A DNA stretch of 64,000 bases from Vibrio neonatus (lineage in GTDB: Bacteria > Pseudomonadota > Gammaproteobacteria > Enterobacterales > Vibrionaceae): the NCBI RefSeq assembly GCF_024346975.1, contig NZ_AP024885.1, forward strand, positions 992,001 through 1,056,000, read 5' to 3'. How positions within the stretch are numbered: position 1 is the stretch's first letter; each line of letters starts with the position of its first letter. Under the pieces are notes generated by a model. That model was not told the DNA's origin, ran no database searches, and was given only the letters and a program-made list of their open reading frames with translations. The translations under genes and the position numbers were made by a program. Shown here piece by piece: positions 55,446 to 64,000 of the stretch.

Positions 55446-56625
55446 ACGACAGCCAGCTAATTAGGTTGATGTACCCTTTCGCAATGCCGTTGAGCAGTAG
55501 ATTATCACTGGTATAAAACTGCACATCGGCTTGTCCTCCTACGCGACGTAACCCTTGTGGGATCTCTTCTTCAAAGGAAATAGTGACAGGGAAACGCTGT
55601 GGATCTCTTAGCCAGCCAGAGGTGGATTTGACGGAAACCAAACCGCCAATGGCATCATTTGAGCCACTGGCAACGGCAAAGCCAATACTGCGCACACTGC
55701 CTTTGTAGATTTTCCCCGGAGTAATATCCAGTGAGATATCGACCGGATCGCCGATGTTGAGATTCGCTAAGTTATTTTCTTTGAGGTTGGCTTCAATCCA
55801 TATGTCATCGGCATCAACAAAAGTCATGATAGGTGAGCCTGCTTTGGCGTAATGCCCAACATCAATTTGTAAATTGGTAATGCCACCTGTGGTAGGGGCA
55901 AAAATTTCGGTGCGGCTAAGATCAAGTTGTGCCTGCCTTAACTTCGCCATAGCCGTTCTGACTCTTGGGTTGGCTTCACCCTCAGCTCCGAGCGATTGTT
56001 TGGCTTTATCTAGGTTGGCTTCTGCAATTCGCAACTGCGCTTTAGCTTGCTTGATGGCGGCGCGCGCCTTATCCCCATCAGATTTTGAATAGAGCTTACG
56101 CTGTTCTAGCTCAAATACGCGCGCGCTCTGCACGTTGACGTGTTCTAGGTTGGTTTGCGCTTCCACTAAACTGGCTTGAGCGGTGACCACATTCGCCATA
56201 CCTGCGCCAATTTCTTGTCCGGCAATTTCCACTTCCGATTGAGCCAGTTCCACATTTAACTCATAGTCAGAAGGGTCAATTTCAAATAGGGATGCACCTC
56301 GCTGCACAATTTGGTCTTGAGCTACATTGACATCCAATATTCTGCCGGGGACTTGAGCGGCAATCGGGATCACATAGGCTTGCACGCGAGCTTGGTCAGT
56401 CCATGGCGTATGTCTGTCGGCAAATAGGTACCAAGTAAAGATCAGTGCCACCAGAGTAAATACGTAACGAGTGAGCTTTCTCACTGGATCGTGAGGTTCT
56501 GTAGTAGCGGGCTCTACGGGGTCATTTTTGCTGTTATCCGCACTGCTGTCTTGTTTTTCCACCTCGGTTGGTGGGCTATTTTCAATTGGCTCTTCGTTGT
56601 CCGTTTCGGTTTTCTGGTGTGTCAT
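55435..56625 (-). CDS. HlyD/EmrA-type membrane-fusion adaptor
   Basis: A 396-residue protein. A long acidic cytoplasmic N-terminus (about 1-48) is followed by one membrane helix (YVFTLVALIFTWYLF). A lipoyl half-motif (IPIAAQVPGRILDVNVAQDQIVQRG) and a coiled-coil hairpin (about 120-215) come next. The beta-barrel has TTGGITNLQIDVGHYAKAGSPIMTFVD. It is the periplasmic partner of the overlapping DUF2955 protein. Confidence 0.9.
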   Translation of the reverse strand: MTHQKTETDNEEPIENSPPTEVEKQDSSADNSKNDPVEPATTEPHDPVRKLTRYVFTLVALIFTWYLFADRHTPWTDQARVQAYVIPIAAQVPGRILDVNVAQDQIVQRGASLFEIDPSDYELNVELAQSEVEIAGQEIGAGMANVVTAQASLVEAQTNLEHVNVQSARVFELEQRKLYSKSDGDKARAAIKQAKAQLRIAEANLDKAKQSLGAEGEANPRVRTAMAKLRQAQLDLSRTEIFAPTTGGITNLQIDVGHYAKAGSPIMTFVDADDIWIEANLKENNLANLNIGDPVDISLDITPGKIYKGSVRSIGFAVASGSNDAIGGLVSVKSTSGWLRDPQRFPVTISFEEEIPQGLRRVGGQADVQFYTSDNLLLNGIAKGYINLISWLSYVY

Positions 56626-56697
56626 GATTACCTCATAAATCCATTTTAGGTAAGTTTAAATTGGTTTGTTGCTTATCAAAGAGAGTCACTCTTTGAT

Positions 56698-57858
56698 TTA
56701 AAATTCGTATTCGATGCCAACGGTAAACAAAATATCGGTCGATTGTGGCTGCACACCGTCTTCGTTGGCAATTGGGTTGGCGGTGTTATTGATAACGGCG
56801 ATAAGTGCTAAATCAAAATCGTTAATAAGCTCGATATCAAAGCCTGATTCAAGGCGTTGAATAAATTGACCACTTTGTTCGTTAACAACTTTGGCGTCAT
56901 AGATAAATACGTATTCAATATCCGAGGTGATGTCATATTCAAAATCCAAACCGAAGGCTAGAGCAGGAGAGAGTACGTTTTGCTCTTCGCCAGGCTCAAC
57001 ATTGATAAATTGCGTCCTTTGAATGCTCGGCCCCATATACACTTCAAGATCCATGCCTTTAATATCGATCACTTCATAGCCTGCAGCCACCCCGATAGAG
57101 GTTTGATATTTGATGTTACGAAATTCATCTAAAATCAAATCGTAACTAGGCAGAGTAAAGTAGAGCTTATGTGAATAAAAATAGTCGTATTTGGCGGTAA
57201 ATCTATGGTTATCTTCGGTGGTAATGGTTTGCTCTGTATTGGCGTCGCGCACTTCTTCATAGACGCCATGGTAGGTCACCTGAAAGCGACCTGTGGTGAT
57301 TAAGTAGCGCAGGTCAGCGCTGGCGTAATAATCAAAGCTCTCGGTATTGCCTGACTTAAAGTTAAGTCCGGCACTGATTTCACCTATCCATAAACTGTCA
57401 CCACTTTTAATTGAAGGGGTGATGGAAAGAATATTTTCTCTAGGGTAAGTAATGGCCGGTTGCTCTCGCACATAGACACTTTTTTCATCAATTACGATGT
57501 GACCTTCAATAATCGCGCCACTGAGAAAACGCACTTGCATGATGTGCTTAGTGCGCAATTCTCGAATGTCAGACATTTTGATTTTATGGATACCCACTTC
57601 ATCACTATCAAACTCTACGCGCTCGTCGTACATCGCTATAATATCGCCGCCTAATACTTCCCCTTTGTTTACTACAATCCAATCAAACCGAGAGGAATCC
57701 ATAGGGATTTCAACCCACCATCGAGCAGATTCTTGCTCAGATAATTCGGAAGAGGGGGACTCAGAGGCAAGCAACGCCTCATCGGCGCTACTAGGCAAAG
57801 CCCAAATAGCGCTAATAAGGAAACCCAATATAGAGAGTGAAGTTCTTGTCATAACCAA
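56698..57858 (-). CDS. DUF481 outer-membrane beta-barrel protein
   Basis: A 386-residue protein with a signal peptide (about 1-25, WALPSSADE). The soluble N-terminal region has FDWIVVNKGEVLGGDIIAMYDE. The C-terminal DUF481 barrel starts at ISAGLNFKSGNTESFDYYASADLRY and ends in the outer-membrane signature FTVGIEYEF. The family includes YdiY and 'salt-induced outer membrane' proteins. It stands 73 bases upstream of the HlyD gene on the same strand. Confidence 0.82.
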   Translation of the reverse strand: MVMTRTSLSILGFLISAIWALPSSADEALLASESPSSELSEQESARWWVEIPMDSSRFDWIVVNKGEVLGGDIIAMYDERVEFDSDEVGIHKIKMSDIRELRTKHIMQVRFLSGAIIEGHIVIDEKSVYVREQPAITYPRENILSITPSIKSGDSLWIGEISAGLNFKSGNTESFDYYASADLRYLITTGRFQVTYHGVYEEVRDANTEQTITTEDNHRFTAKYDYFYSHKLYFTLPSYDLILDEFRNIKYQTSIGVAAGYEVIDIKGMDLEVYMGPSIQRTQFINVEPGEEQNVLSPALAFGLDFEYDITSDIEYVFIYDAKVVNEQSGQFIQRLESGFDIELINDFDLALIAVINNTANPIANEDGVQPQSTDILFTVGIEYEF

Positions 57859-58209
57859 AACAAATCCGTTTGCTTCATTAAAAAGTAGTCGATTTTTCGT
57901 TAAAAAACAGTGGCTTTGAGATTTATTTAGTCAAAAATGACCAGATAAAACGTTAAATACGTCTTTATCTGTGGCCAAAGCGTACAAAGAGAGAGTACAC
58001 ATTGAATTGAGGAGCGATTCTCCTGAAGCTATAACAGAATTTGTTGCTATTTTTTGGCAAATTGGCTTAGGAAATATCAATGATAATGGGCCATAGGACT
58101 ATTGATTGGAATATCTGATTGGTGAAATAGAGAAAAACAATTTAGTAATTTCGTAAATATGGTCGACACTTAGAACATAGCGTGGCATCCACTTGTTAAG
58201 GAGTACAGT
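57859..58209. other. Non-coding gap between divergent DUF481 and CBS genes
   Basis: About 350 bases, AT-rich, expected to carry both promoters. AAGGAG lies 8 bases before the CBS gene ATG. No other site recognised. Confidence 0.45.
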
Positions 58210-58626
58210 ATGCAGCCATTAAAAGTTAAAGATTATATGGACCATCAATCGGTGACCTTTACCCCTGATATGTCGTTATCGGTCGCATTAAAAAAAGTAT
58301 TAAATTCTGCTCATTTGGGTGGGCCAGTGATTGATAGTAATGAGCAAGTGGTCGGTTTTTTATCAGAGCAAGATTTGCTCGATAAACTGATTAAAGTGAG
58401 TTACCACTGTCAAGATACGCACATTGTCAGTGATTGTATGTACAAAGAGGTGCTGTCGGTTTCGCCAGATACTTCTATTATTGCTCTAGCGGATATGATG
58501 AAAGTAGGTAAACCTAAAGTTTATCCGGTGATTGATAATGGTAAACTGGTGGGCATCATTTCCCGCAGTGATGTATTGCGGGCGGTGGGTGCATCTATTG
58601 ATGCGTGCTTTAAAAACCCGATCTAA
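58210..58626 (+). CDS. Tandem CBS-domain protein
   Basis: A 138-residue protein made only of two CBS domains: KDYMDHQSVTFTPDMSLSVALKKVL...GGPVIDSNEQVVGFLSEQDL and VSDCMYKEVLSVSPDTSIIALADMM...VYPVIDNGKLVGIISRSDVL. Such proteins bind adenine nucleotides and regulate partner enzymes. The partner is not evident from the neighbours. A terminator follows. Confidence 0.88.
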   Translation: MQPLKVKDYMDHQSVTFTPDMSLSVALKKVLNSAHLGGPVIDSNEQVVGFLSEQDLLDKLIKVSYHCQDTHIVSDCMYKEVLSVSPDTSIIALADMMKVGKPKVYPVIDNGKLVGIISRSDVLRAVGASIDACFKNPI

Positions 58627-58674
58627 CGCTTTTGACTCGATAACACGGCGTATTTGCTAAAGTAACGCGATGCT

Positions 58675-58698
58675 AGCCTCGACTTGTTCGAGGCTTTT
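58675..58698 (+). terminator. Terminator of the CBS gene
   Basis: AGCCTCGA / TCGAGGCT with a 5-base loop, followed by TTT. Confidence 0.78.
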
Positions 58699-58785
58699 GT
58701 TTGTTGGTTATTTGCGAATAAAATGGCACTAAGTGTGACGGCAATCGTTTAACCTTGAAACTGGTGAGTTTTACAAGATAAAACC

Positions 58786-58801
58786 TGTGAGTCTAATCAC
58801 G
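58786..58801. promoter_or_regulatory. CRP site before udp
   Basis: TGTGAGTCTAATCACG differs from the TGTGA-N6-TCACA consensus only at the last base. It lies 80 bases before the udp start codon; udp is CRP-activated in enteric bacteria. A weaker half site (TGTGACGGCAATCG) is at 58734. Confidence 0.78.
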
Positions 58802-58880
58802 ATAGGCTAGAGTGACTTTATTTACAGTAAATGACTCCAGAGTGACCCTTAAACTGTGATGGCATAAGAAGGATATTTTC

Positions 58881-59651
58881 ATGACAACTGAACAAAACGT
58901 ATTTCATCTTGGCGTAAACAAGCATGACCTGCAGGGCGCAACATTGGCGATTATTCCCGGCGACCCTGATCGTGTGAAGCGTATTGCTGAAGGTATGCAA
59001 AATCCTCTATTTCTTGCCAGTCATCGAGAATACACAGTGTATTTGGCTGAGCTTGCCGGTCATAAGGTTGTGGTGTGCTCAACGGGTATCGGCGGTCCGT
59101 CTACCTCTATTGCAGTTGAAGAATTAGCCCAGCTTGGCGTGGACACCTTTTTGCGCGTAGGCACCACAGGGGCGATTCAGCCTGATGTGAATGTCGGCGA
59201 TATGATAGTAACCACAGCATCGGTGCGTTTAGATGGTGCCAGTTTGCACTTTGCGCCTATGGAGTTTCCCGCTGTGTCTGATTTTAATATCGCGTTAGCC
59301 ATGAAAGAAGCGGCGGTAAGTGAAAATGCCACCGTCCATACTGGGGTAACCGCATCGAGTGATACTTTTTATCCAGGCCAAGAGCGTTACGATACCTTTA
59401 GCGGACGTGTCGTGAAGCGATTCCAAGGTTCCATGCAGGAATGGCAAGATATGGGCGTGCTTAATTTTGAAATGGAATCAGCCACTTTATTAACCATGTG
59501 TGCCAGCTCTGGCTTGCGTGCGGGCTGTGTTGCAGGTGTGATCATTAACCGTACGCAACAAGAAATCCCAGAGCAAAGCAAAATGAAAGAAATTGAAGCT
59601 TTGTCTATCCGCACGGTTATTGAAGCGGCGCGACGTGTTTTGAGCCAGTAA
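58881..59651 (+). CDS. udp: Uridine phosphorylase
   Basis: A 256-residue enzyme that splits uridine into uracil and ribose-1-phosphate. Conserved blocks: [65 protein letters not shown], and the purine/uridine loop [21 protein letters not shown]. The length matches the family. A CRP site precedes it and a strong terminator follows. Confidence 0.96.
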   Translation: MTTEQNVFHLGVNKHDLQGATLAIIPGDPDRVKRIAEGMQNPLFLASHREYTVYLAELAGHKVVVCSTGIGGPSTSIAVEELAQLGVDTFLRVGTTGAIQPDVNVGDMIVTTASVRLDGASLHFAPMEFPAVSDFNIALAMKEAAVSENATVHTGVTASSDTFYPGQERYDTFSGRVVKRFQGSMQEWQDMGVLNFEMESATLLTMCASSGLRAGCVAGVIINRTQQEIPEQSKMKEIEALSIRTVIEAARRVLSQ

Positions 59652-59670
59652 GATCAGTATTGAATCATTA

Positions 59671-59705
59671 AAAAACCCCAGCTTAAGATTAAGCTGGGGT
59701 TTTTA
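59671..59705 (+). terminator. Terminator of udp
   Basis: CCCCAGCTTA / TAAGCTGGGG with a 4-base loop, A-run before and T-run after, so it may also serve the convergent CARF gene. Confidence 0.93.
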
Positions 59706-59749
59706 TTTATGGGGTTTTGAATAACTCAGTTGGTCAATAAAGTTATTGT

Positions 59750-60910
59750 TTAAATAACGTCGATGCCGCCAGCTTGAATCAACCACTCTTTCAAGTGTCG
59801 TTTCAAATCTTTCAGCTCTTCAGGGCCAATCAATCCCAGCCCTAAATCCATTGCGCGAGTGATATCGTTGTAACGTAGCGGTCTAAAGCTTACCAGCATG
59901 GCTCTTGCTTGCAATCCACCAAGTAAGTCGCGAAGAGATTCTAGTTTGTACAGAGTATCGTCGCCATCGTCACGCATGCCTTTGGTTTTACACTCAATGA
60001 TGTGCAGTTTGTTGTTCACCACAGTGGCAACATCAAGCTCATTTCGCACTTCTTTTTCACCAATTTTACGTGTCACTTGTACGTTCAAAGAACAATCTTG
60101 AATGGTGCTAAGCTCTTTTTCTACCGACTTGATTTGGGTGTGCACGTAAGATTCAAGCCATTCGCCATTGGAGAAGCGGCGAGCTTGCTCTGAGCGAAAC
60201 ACTAAGATGCCGTCATGGTAGGTTGCCAGTTCTGCATCCACCAAATCTTGTAGCAAAATATTCAGCTCTCGGTAGCCTTGCTGTTTTTCAGACAGGGCAA
60301 CATCGAGTTTTTGTTCTTTACGACAAGTAGTGGCTAAGAAGTTTAAGGTGGCAAGACCTGGGCCTAATTCAAGCGCGTGGCTAGCCCATTTTTCACAGAT
60401 TTTTAATAACGAGCTGTCAATTTGAATCGCTTCGTCAGGATTTGGGAATTGTGCTTGAGCACCAAAGATAGTGAGATAATCGGCAATGGTGATGCGGTCT
60501 TGAACTTGTACGTCTTGCAGGCTATTTGGATACAACCAACTTAATCTATCGCTGTTAGGTTCAACCACAAAAATTGGCCATTTGTAGCTGCGTACAACTT
60601 CATAAACTGAGAGTAAACGGTGGCGAAGCCCACAGCTGGCATTAAGTTTAATTTCTTCACCTGTCACAACAAGACGTTCAGCTAACTGGGTGATTTCTCT
60701 TTTGATTATCGCTGTATCTGAAACATTTGAGATTTCAAAAAATTCGCTTTTGATGCCTCGCATATCAAGTACTATGCTGAGCTTATCGAACATAGGTTTT
60801 TGTGTTGAGTCGCCGATAAATATACTGTGGCGACATGAAGCTCTATCATCGAGTAAAGGGGTAACGAGTCTGATCGGATCTTTATCGATAATACCAAGTT
60901 GAATTGGCAT
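59750..60910 (-). CDS. Orphan CARF-domain PD-(D/E)XK nuclease (VC1899/Card1 family, DUF1887)
   Basis: A 386-residue protein. The N-terminal CARF-like Rossmann domain (about 1-150) has LVTPLLDDRASCRHSIFIGDSTQK and LNASCGLRHRLLSVYEVVRS. A middle winged-helix region follows (about 170-250). The C-terminal nuclease has E291-L-D293 and E306-C-K308 (IIECKTKG), the catalytic set. This is the DUF1887 family of VC1899 and of the cyclic-tetra-adenylate-activated Card1/Can2 nucleases. No cas gene or CRISPR array is in the window, so its activator is unknown. Confidence 0.82.
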   Translation of the reverse strand: MPIQLGIIDKDPIRLVTPLLDDRASCRHSIFIGDSTQKPMFDKLSIVLDMRGIKSEFFEISNVSDTAIIKREITQLAERLVVTGEEIKLNASCGLRHRLLSVYEVVRSYKWPIFVVEPNSDRLSWLYPNSLQDVQVQDRITIADYLTIFGAQAQFPNPDEAIQIDSSLLKICEKWASHALELGPGLATLNFLATTCRKEQKLDVALSEKQQGYRELNILLQDLVDAELATYHDGILVFRSEQARRFSNGEWLESYVHTQIKSVEKELSTIQDCSLNVQVTRKIGEKEVRNELDVATVVNNKLHIIECKTKGMRDDGDDTLYKLESLRDLLGGLQARAMLVSFRPLRYNDITRAMDLGLGLIGPEELKDLKRHLKEWLIQAGGIDVI

Positions 60911-61130
60911 ACAGTGTCCTTCTTGTTCACTTTTAGAGTTCGTAGATACGAATGCGCTTGATATCTTATCTCTTAAAGATGAGGCGGGCGTCTAAAAATT
61001 GTGGTTGTTTGAACTAATATTAGTTTTCATTTTTAAAATTACATTCTTTATTTTTAAGCATTTAGAACGTTGCATTTGTGCAGGTCATGATGCAATCTTT
61101 AACTATCTATAAAACAGACCAGAGTAAACC

Positions 61131-61481
61131 ATGGCTGAAGAAACTATTTTTAGTAAAATCATACGTCAAGAGATAGAAACGGACCTTGTTTATCAAGATG
61201 ATCTTGTGACTGCATTTCGCGATATCAACCCTCGAGCTCCATCACATATCCTAATTATTCCAAATCATGTTATCCCTACGGTTAATGATGCTACCGAAGC
61301 CGATGAACGTGCCTTAGGTCGTCTTTTTACTGTAGCGGCTAAACTGGCGAAAGAAGAAGGCATTGCAGAAGACGGCTATCGCTTGATCGTCAATTGTAAT
61401 TCTTTTGGTGGACAGGAGGTTTACCATATTCATATGCACCTTGTGGGTGGAAAGCCGCTAGGTCCAATGCTGGTCGATTAA
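61131..61481 (+). CDS. hinT: HIT-family purine nucleoside phosphoramidase
   Basis: A 116-residue protein with the histidine triad HIHMHLVGG near the C-terminus and the HinT start [14 protein letters not shown]. It hydrolyses AMP-lysine-type phosphoramidates. It overlaps the next gene by one base (TAATG) and heads the cluster that ends with lpoB, as in other gammaproteobacteria. Confidence 0.94.
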   Translation: MAEETIFSKIIRQEIETDLVYQDDLVTAFRDINPRAPSHILIIPNHVIPTVNDATEADERALGRLFTVAAKLAKEEGIAEDGYRLIVNCNSFGGQEVYHIHMHLVGGKPLGPMLVD

Positions 61482-62884
61482 TGTTATCAGTCAATAAAAC
61501 GTGCCGTATGGCATTGGTAGTGATGGGCAGTGTGGTGATTACCGCCTGTTCTTCGCTATCAGCAGGTAATCTGTTTAGCACTTACACTGCACAAAATAAA
61601 CCTGTTTATCAAGAAGTTAAGCAAGGTAATTACGTCGAAGCTCAGCAAAAGCTACCGGATTATCAAGCGGGCGATATCCTAGATAATATGGAAAAAGGGC
61701 GCGTTAATTTCCTTGCCTCAGCGTATCCTGCCAGTAAAACCTCTTTTGAACTCAGTGATAAAGCAGTGCGTAAGTGGCAAGATCAACCGCTTATCTCAGT
61801 CAGTGAGACAGCCACGAGTGCGGGTGCATTAGCGGTAAATGATAACCTCACTGCGTATCAACCAGCTGACTATGAATTGGGCTTTTTACACCTTTATCTT
61901 GGTCTGAACTACATTAAAATTAATAGTTTAGAAGGGGCGTTAGTTGAAATGCGCCGCGCTAACCAAGTGCAAGAGCGTGCCCGTAAAGCCAGAGAAGCAG
62001 AATTGAAATCCGCTGAAACTGACATGCGTAAAAGCGGTCTAAGTCCTAATCTTGGTAGCGTATTGTCGCGCTATCCTGATGCAGGAGATAAGTTAAAAGC
62101 GGTGCAAAACGGTTATCTATTGTATTTGTCGGCGCTACTTTACGAGACGCAAGGCGATCCTAACAGTGCTTATGTGGATTATCGACGCGCCTTAGCGGTA
62201 GCACCCGATAACAAACAGGTTATCGACGGTACATTGCGTGTGGCAACGTTACTTGGTATGCGTCAAGATTTAGCGTTACTGACCAAACAATATGGCCCTT
62301 ATAAGCCTTTGCCAAAAGGTGAAGGTCGAGTCATCATTATTGATGAGCGTGGCGTAGTAAAAGCGATGGATGATTGGCAATTGACCATTCCGGTCAATGA
62401 CAGTCGTGGCGACTTAGCTTTATATTCAGTGTCACTTCCTTATTATCACGACAACGAGGCGCAACGCTTTGGCGCATTGCAACTTGATGGTCGAGGTATC
62501 AGTGGTGATGAGCTGGTGGACGTCAATTTAATGGCAAGTAACCAACTGACTGAAAAAATGCCGAGTATTTTACTACGACAAGTTTTACGGGTCGTAACAA
62601 AAGATCTGGTGCGTAAAGAGACCACTAAAGGTAATGATGTAGGCAGCATATTGTTTAGTGTGCTGAATACGTTAACGGAACAAGCCGATACCCGCAGTTG
62701 GCAGTCGCTTCCTGAAAAGGTCTACAGTTCAGGTGCTACACTTGAGGCAGGCACTCACGAATTAGTGGCGGGTTCAAAGGTATATCCGTTTGATGTCCGA
62801 GATGGAGAAACCACTTTAGTATGGCTTTCTAGACAAGGAAGCAGCGTGACAATATGGCATAAACAATTGGGAGCGATAGAATAA
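61481..62884 (+). CDS. COG3014-family lipoprotein of the lpoB cluster
   Basis: A 467-residue protein with a lipobox (VVITACSSL, Cys at about 23). TPR-like helical regions (YELGFLHLYLGLNYIKINSLEGALVEMRRANQV; GDPNSAYVDYRRALAVAPDN) are followed by a beta-rich C-terminal half. It is the COG3014 protein usually found between hinT and ycfL in Vibrio. Function not established; a cell-envelope role is inferred from the cluster. Confidence 0.82.
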   Translation: MLSVNKTCRMALVVMGSVVITACSSLSAGNLFSTYTAQNKPVYQEVKQGNYVEAQQKLPDYQAGDILDNMEKGRVNFLASAYPASKTSFELSDKAVRKWQDQPLISVSETATSAGALAVNDNLTAYQPADYELGFLHLYLGLNYIKINSLEGALVEMRRANQVQERARKAREAELKSAETDMRKSGLSPNLGSVLSRYPDAGDKLKAVQNGYLLYLSALLYETQGDPNSAYVDYRRALAVAPDNKQVIDGTLRVATLLGMRQDLALLTKQYGPYKPLPKGEGRVIIIDERGVVKAMDDWQLTIPVNDSRGDLALYSVSLPYYHDNEAQRFGALQLDGRGISGDELVDVNLMASNQLTEKMPSILLRQVLRVVTKDLVRKETTKGNDVGSILFSVLNTLTEQADTRSWQSLPEKVYSSGATLEAGTHELVAGSKVYPFDVRDGETTLVWLSRQGSSVTIWHKQLGAIE

Positions 62885-63273
62885 TGAAAAAACTGGCGTT
62901 ACTCCTAGTCACATTGGTGGCGATAGCTGGTTGTTCTCAAAATACAGCAGGCTTAGGAATAGACGGTAAAAGCCAAAAAGTGCTTTTTGGTGACAATGTT
63001 TTGGGTAGCCGTTTGATCGTTGATGATATTGCAACGGTAGAAAAAGAAGGCCGAACCCGAGGCGTGGTGACGGTAAGTAGCCATTACAAAGGCGATCTAC
63101 GCATTCAATACCGATTCTATTGGTACGATGACAGTGGGTTGGAAGTGAATGCGAAACCGTCGGCATGGCGACAAGATATTGTGCGCGGGCTTGAAACGAG
63201 AACATTCTCTGAAGTTTCAATCAACCCAGAAGGCACTCAATTTAGAGTTCAAATCCGAGAGTCGGACAACTAA
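62884..63273 (+). CDS. ycfL: YcfL-like lipoprotein
   Basis: A 129-residue lipoprotein (VAIAGCSQN, Cys at about 18) with a small beta-sandwich (LRIQYRFYWYDDSGLEVNAKPSAWRQDIVRG) of the DUF1425/YcfL family. It overlaps the COG3014 stop by one base and is 9 bases before lpoB. Confidence 0.86.
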   Translation: MKKLALLLVTLVAIAGCSQNTAGLGIDGKSQKVLFGDNVLGSRLIVDDIATVEKEGRTRGVVTVSSHYKGDLRIQYRFYWYDDSGLEVNAKPSAWRQDIVRGLETRTFSEVSINPEGTQFRVQIRESDN

Positions 63274-63282
63274 GGAAATAAA

Positions 63283-63873
63283 ATGAAAAAAAGTGTAATT
63301 GCGTTACTGGGCTTAGCTGTCATTTTAGGTGGCTGTTCAAATAAAGTGAACTACGGTGATGCGCAAGCTGTAGAAACAACAACAGTTGATTTCGGTTCTA
63401 CGGATCTGCAAAAAATTGCAGCGGAAATGGTAGATAGCATGCTTAGCTCTGGCTCTGTAGGTGCAATCACCCAAAATCAGCGTCCGATTGTTTTTGTTGA
63501 GCGTATTAAAAACAAAACTAGCGAACACATTGATACAGAGTCTATTACCGATTCTGTGAGCACTAAGATGCTAAATTCAGGTAAGTTCCGTTTTGTTGAT
63601 ATGGACCGTGTTGAGTCTGTACGCAAACAGCTTAACTTCCAAAACAATGATGAGCTAGTTGACCAAAGCAGCGCGATTCAGTTTGGTAACATGGTGGGCG
63701 CGCAATACATGTTGTACGGCAACCTATCAAGCATCGTTAAAGAAGACGGTAGTGATAAAGATGTGTACTACAAAATGACCATGCGTCTTATGGATCTTAA
63801 AACAGGCTTACTTGAGTGGGCTGATGAAACCGAGATTCGTAAACAACAGTCTAAAAGTCTGCTAGGACTGTAA
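63283..63873 (+). CDS. lpoB: Penicillin-binding protein activator LpoB
   Basis: A 196-residue outer-membrane lipoprotein (AVILGGCSN, Cys at about 17). The globular domain has RPIVFVERIKNKTSEHIDTESITDSVSTKML, DMDRVESVRKQLNF and AQYMLYGNLSSIV. LpoB reaches through the wall to activate PBP1b. The linker is short compared with Escherichia coli. It is last in the hinT-COG3014-ycfL-lpoB operon. Confidence 0.9.
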   Translation: MKKSVIALLGLAVILGGCSNKVNYGDAQAVETTTVDFGSTDLQKIAAEMVDSMLSSGSVGAITQNQRPIVFVERIKNKTSEHIDTESITDSVSTKMLNSGKFRFVDMDRVESVRKQLNFQNNDELVDQSSAIQFGNMVGAQYMLYGNLSSIVKEDGSDKDVYYKMTMRLMDLKTGLLEWADETEIRKQQSKSLLGL

Positions 63874-63888
63874 TTTTAGTCTATAGAT

Positions 63889-63915
63889 AAAAGGCCAGTC
63901 GTTACTGGCCTTTTT
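63889..63915 (+). terminator. Terminator of the lpoB operon
   Basis: AAAAGGCCAGT / ACTGGCCTTTTT with a 4-base loop. The remaining 85 bases of the window show no feature. Confidence 0.92.
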
Positions 63916-64000
63916 AATAGAAGCTAAATAGGCTTGGATAAGGCGCAACATTTTATTCATTACTTGATGTGGCTCAACAAAAGCTGACCACAAATATTGC

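Overview
The window looks like a chromosomal segment of a marine Vibrionaceae bacterium. The support is a large multidomain chitinase, the hinT-COG3014-ycfL-lpoB gene order, lrgAB, metE with MetJ and MetR boxes, a VC1899-type (DUF1887) protein, Tad pilus genes, and integron attC sites of the Vibrio (VCR-like) kind. I cannot name the species. Function calls come from reading motifs and from memory of protein families; no database search was run.

Layout. 1-5446: the 3' half of a Tad pilus operon (tadB fragment, tadC, tadD, two pseudopilin-like genes, an OmpA-like lipid-envelope protein, a vWA TadG-like protein). 5561-9199: a secreted GH18 chitinase, followed by about 900 bp of AT-rich non-coding DNA. 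10108-13420: a Zur-like regulator, a glyoxalase-fold protein, and a LysR regulator divergent from lrgA-lrgB. 13484-17260: a small accessory block of integron-type gene cassettes with no integrase (a CALIN). It carries a SHOCT lipoprotein, an IS110-type transposase remnant, a protein with two HEPN RX4H motifs, and a Shedu (SduA) PD-(D/E)XK nuclease. This is the most interesting part of the window. 17267-22574: a YjeH-type amino-acid exporter and a LacI-regulated pair for sugar-acid breakdown (ManD/RspA-like enolase plus a Gfo/Idh/MocA oxidoreductase). 22790-24261: a DUF1778/GNAT toxin-antitoxin pair with repeated operators and an unusual beta-helix protein.

24454-32152: metE with its control sites, a 1399-residue formate-dehydrogenase-like fusion, and kdgR. 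33435-38499: a response regulator, histidine kinase, periplasmic sugar-binding protein and PTS EIICB. No ABC permease is present, so these probably form a sugar-sensing circuit that controls the PTS permease. 38606-43881: two exported proteins of unknown function, a degenerate FTR1-like membrane protein, and a second, orphan set of Tad-type pseudopilin genes. 44312-48668: a 51-residue membrane protein, a MITE-like foldback element, metR, an acyltransferase, a LysE exporter and a Bcr/CflA efflux pump. 48931-51588: a PepSY protein, response regulator and kinase operon. 51727-57858: a type II menB, an M48 lipoprotein protease, a DUF2955/HlyD membrane pair and a DUF481 outer-membrane protein. 58210-63873: a CBS protein, udp with a CRP site, an orphan CARF-nuclease (Card1/VC1899 family), and hinT with the LpoB cluster.

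The defence-related genes fall in two places: the cassette block (HEPN and Shedu) and the lone CARF nuclease at 59750-60910, which has no CRISPR locus in the window.
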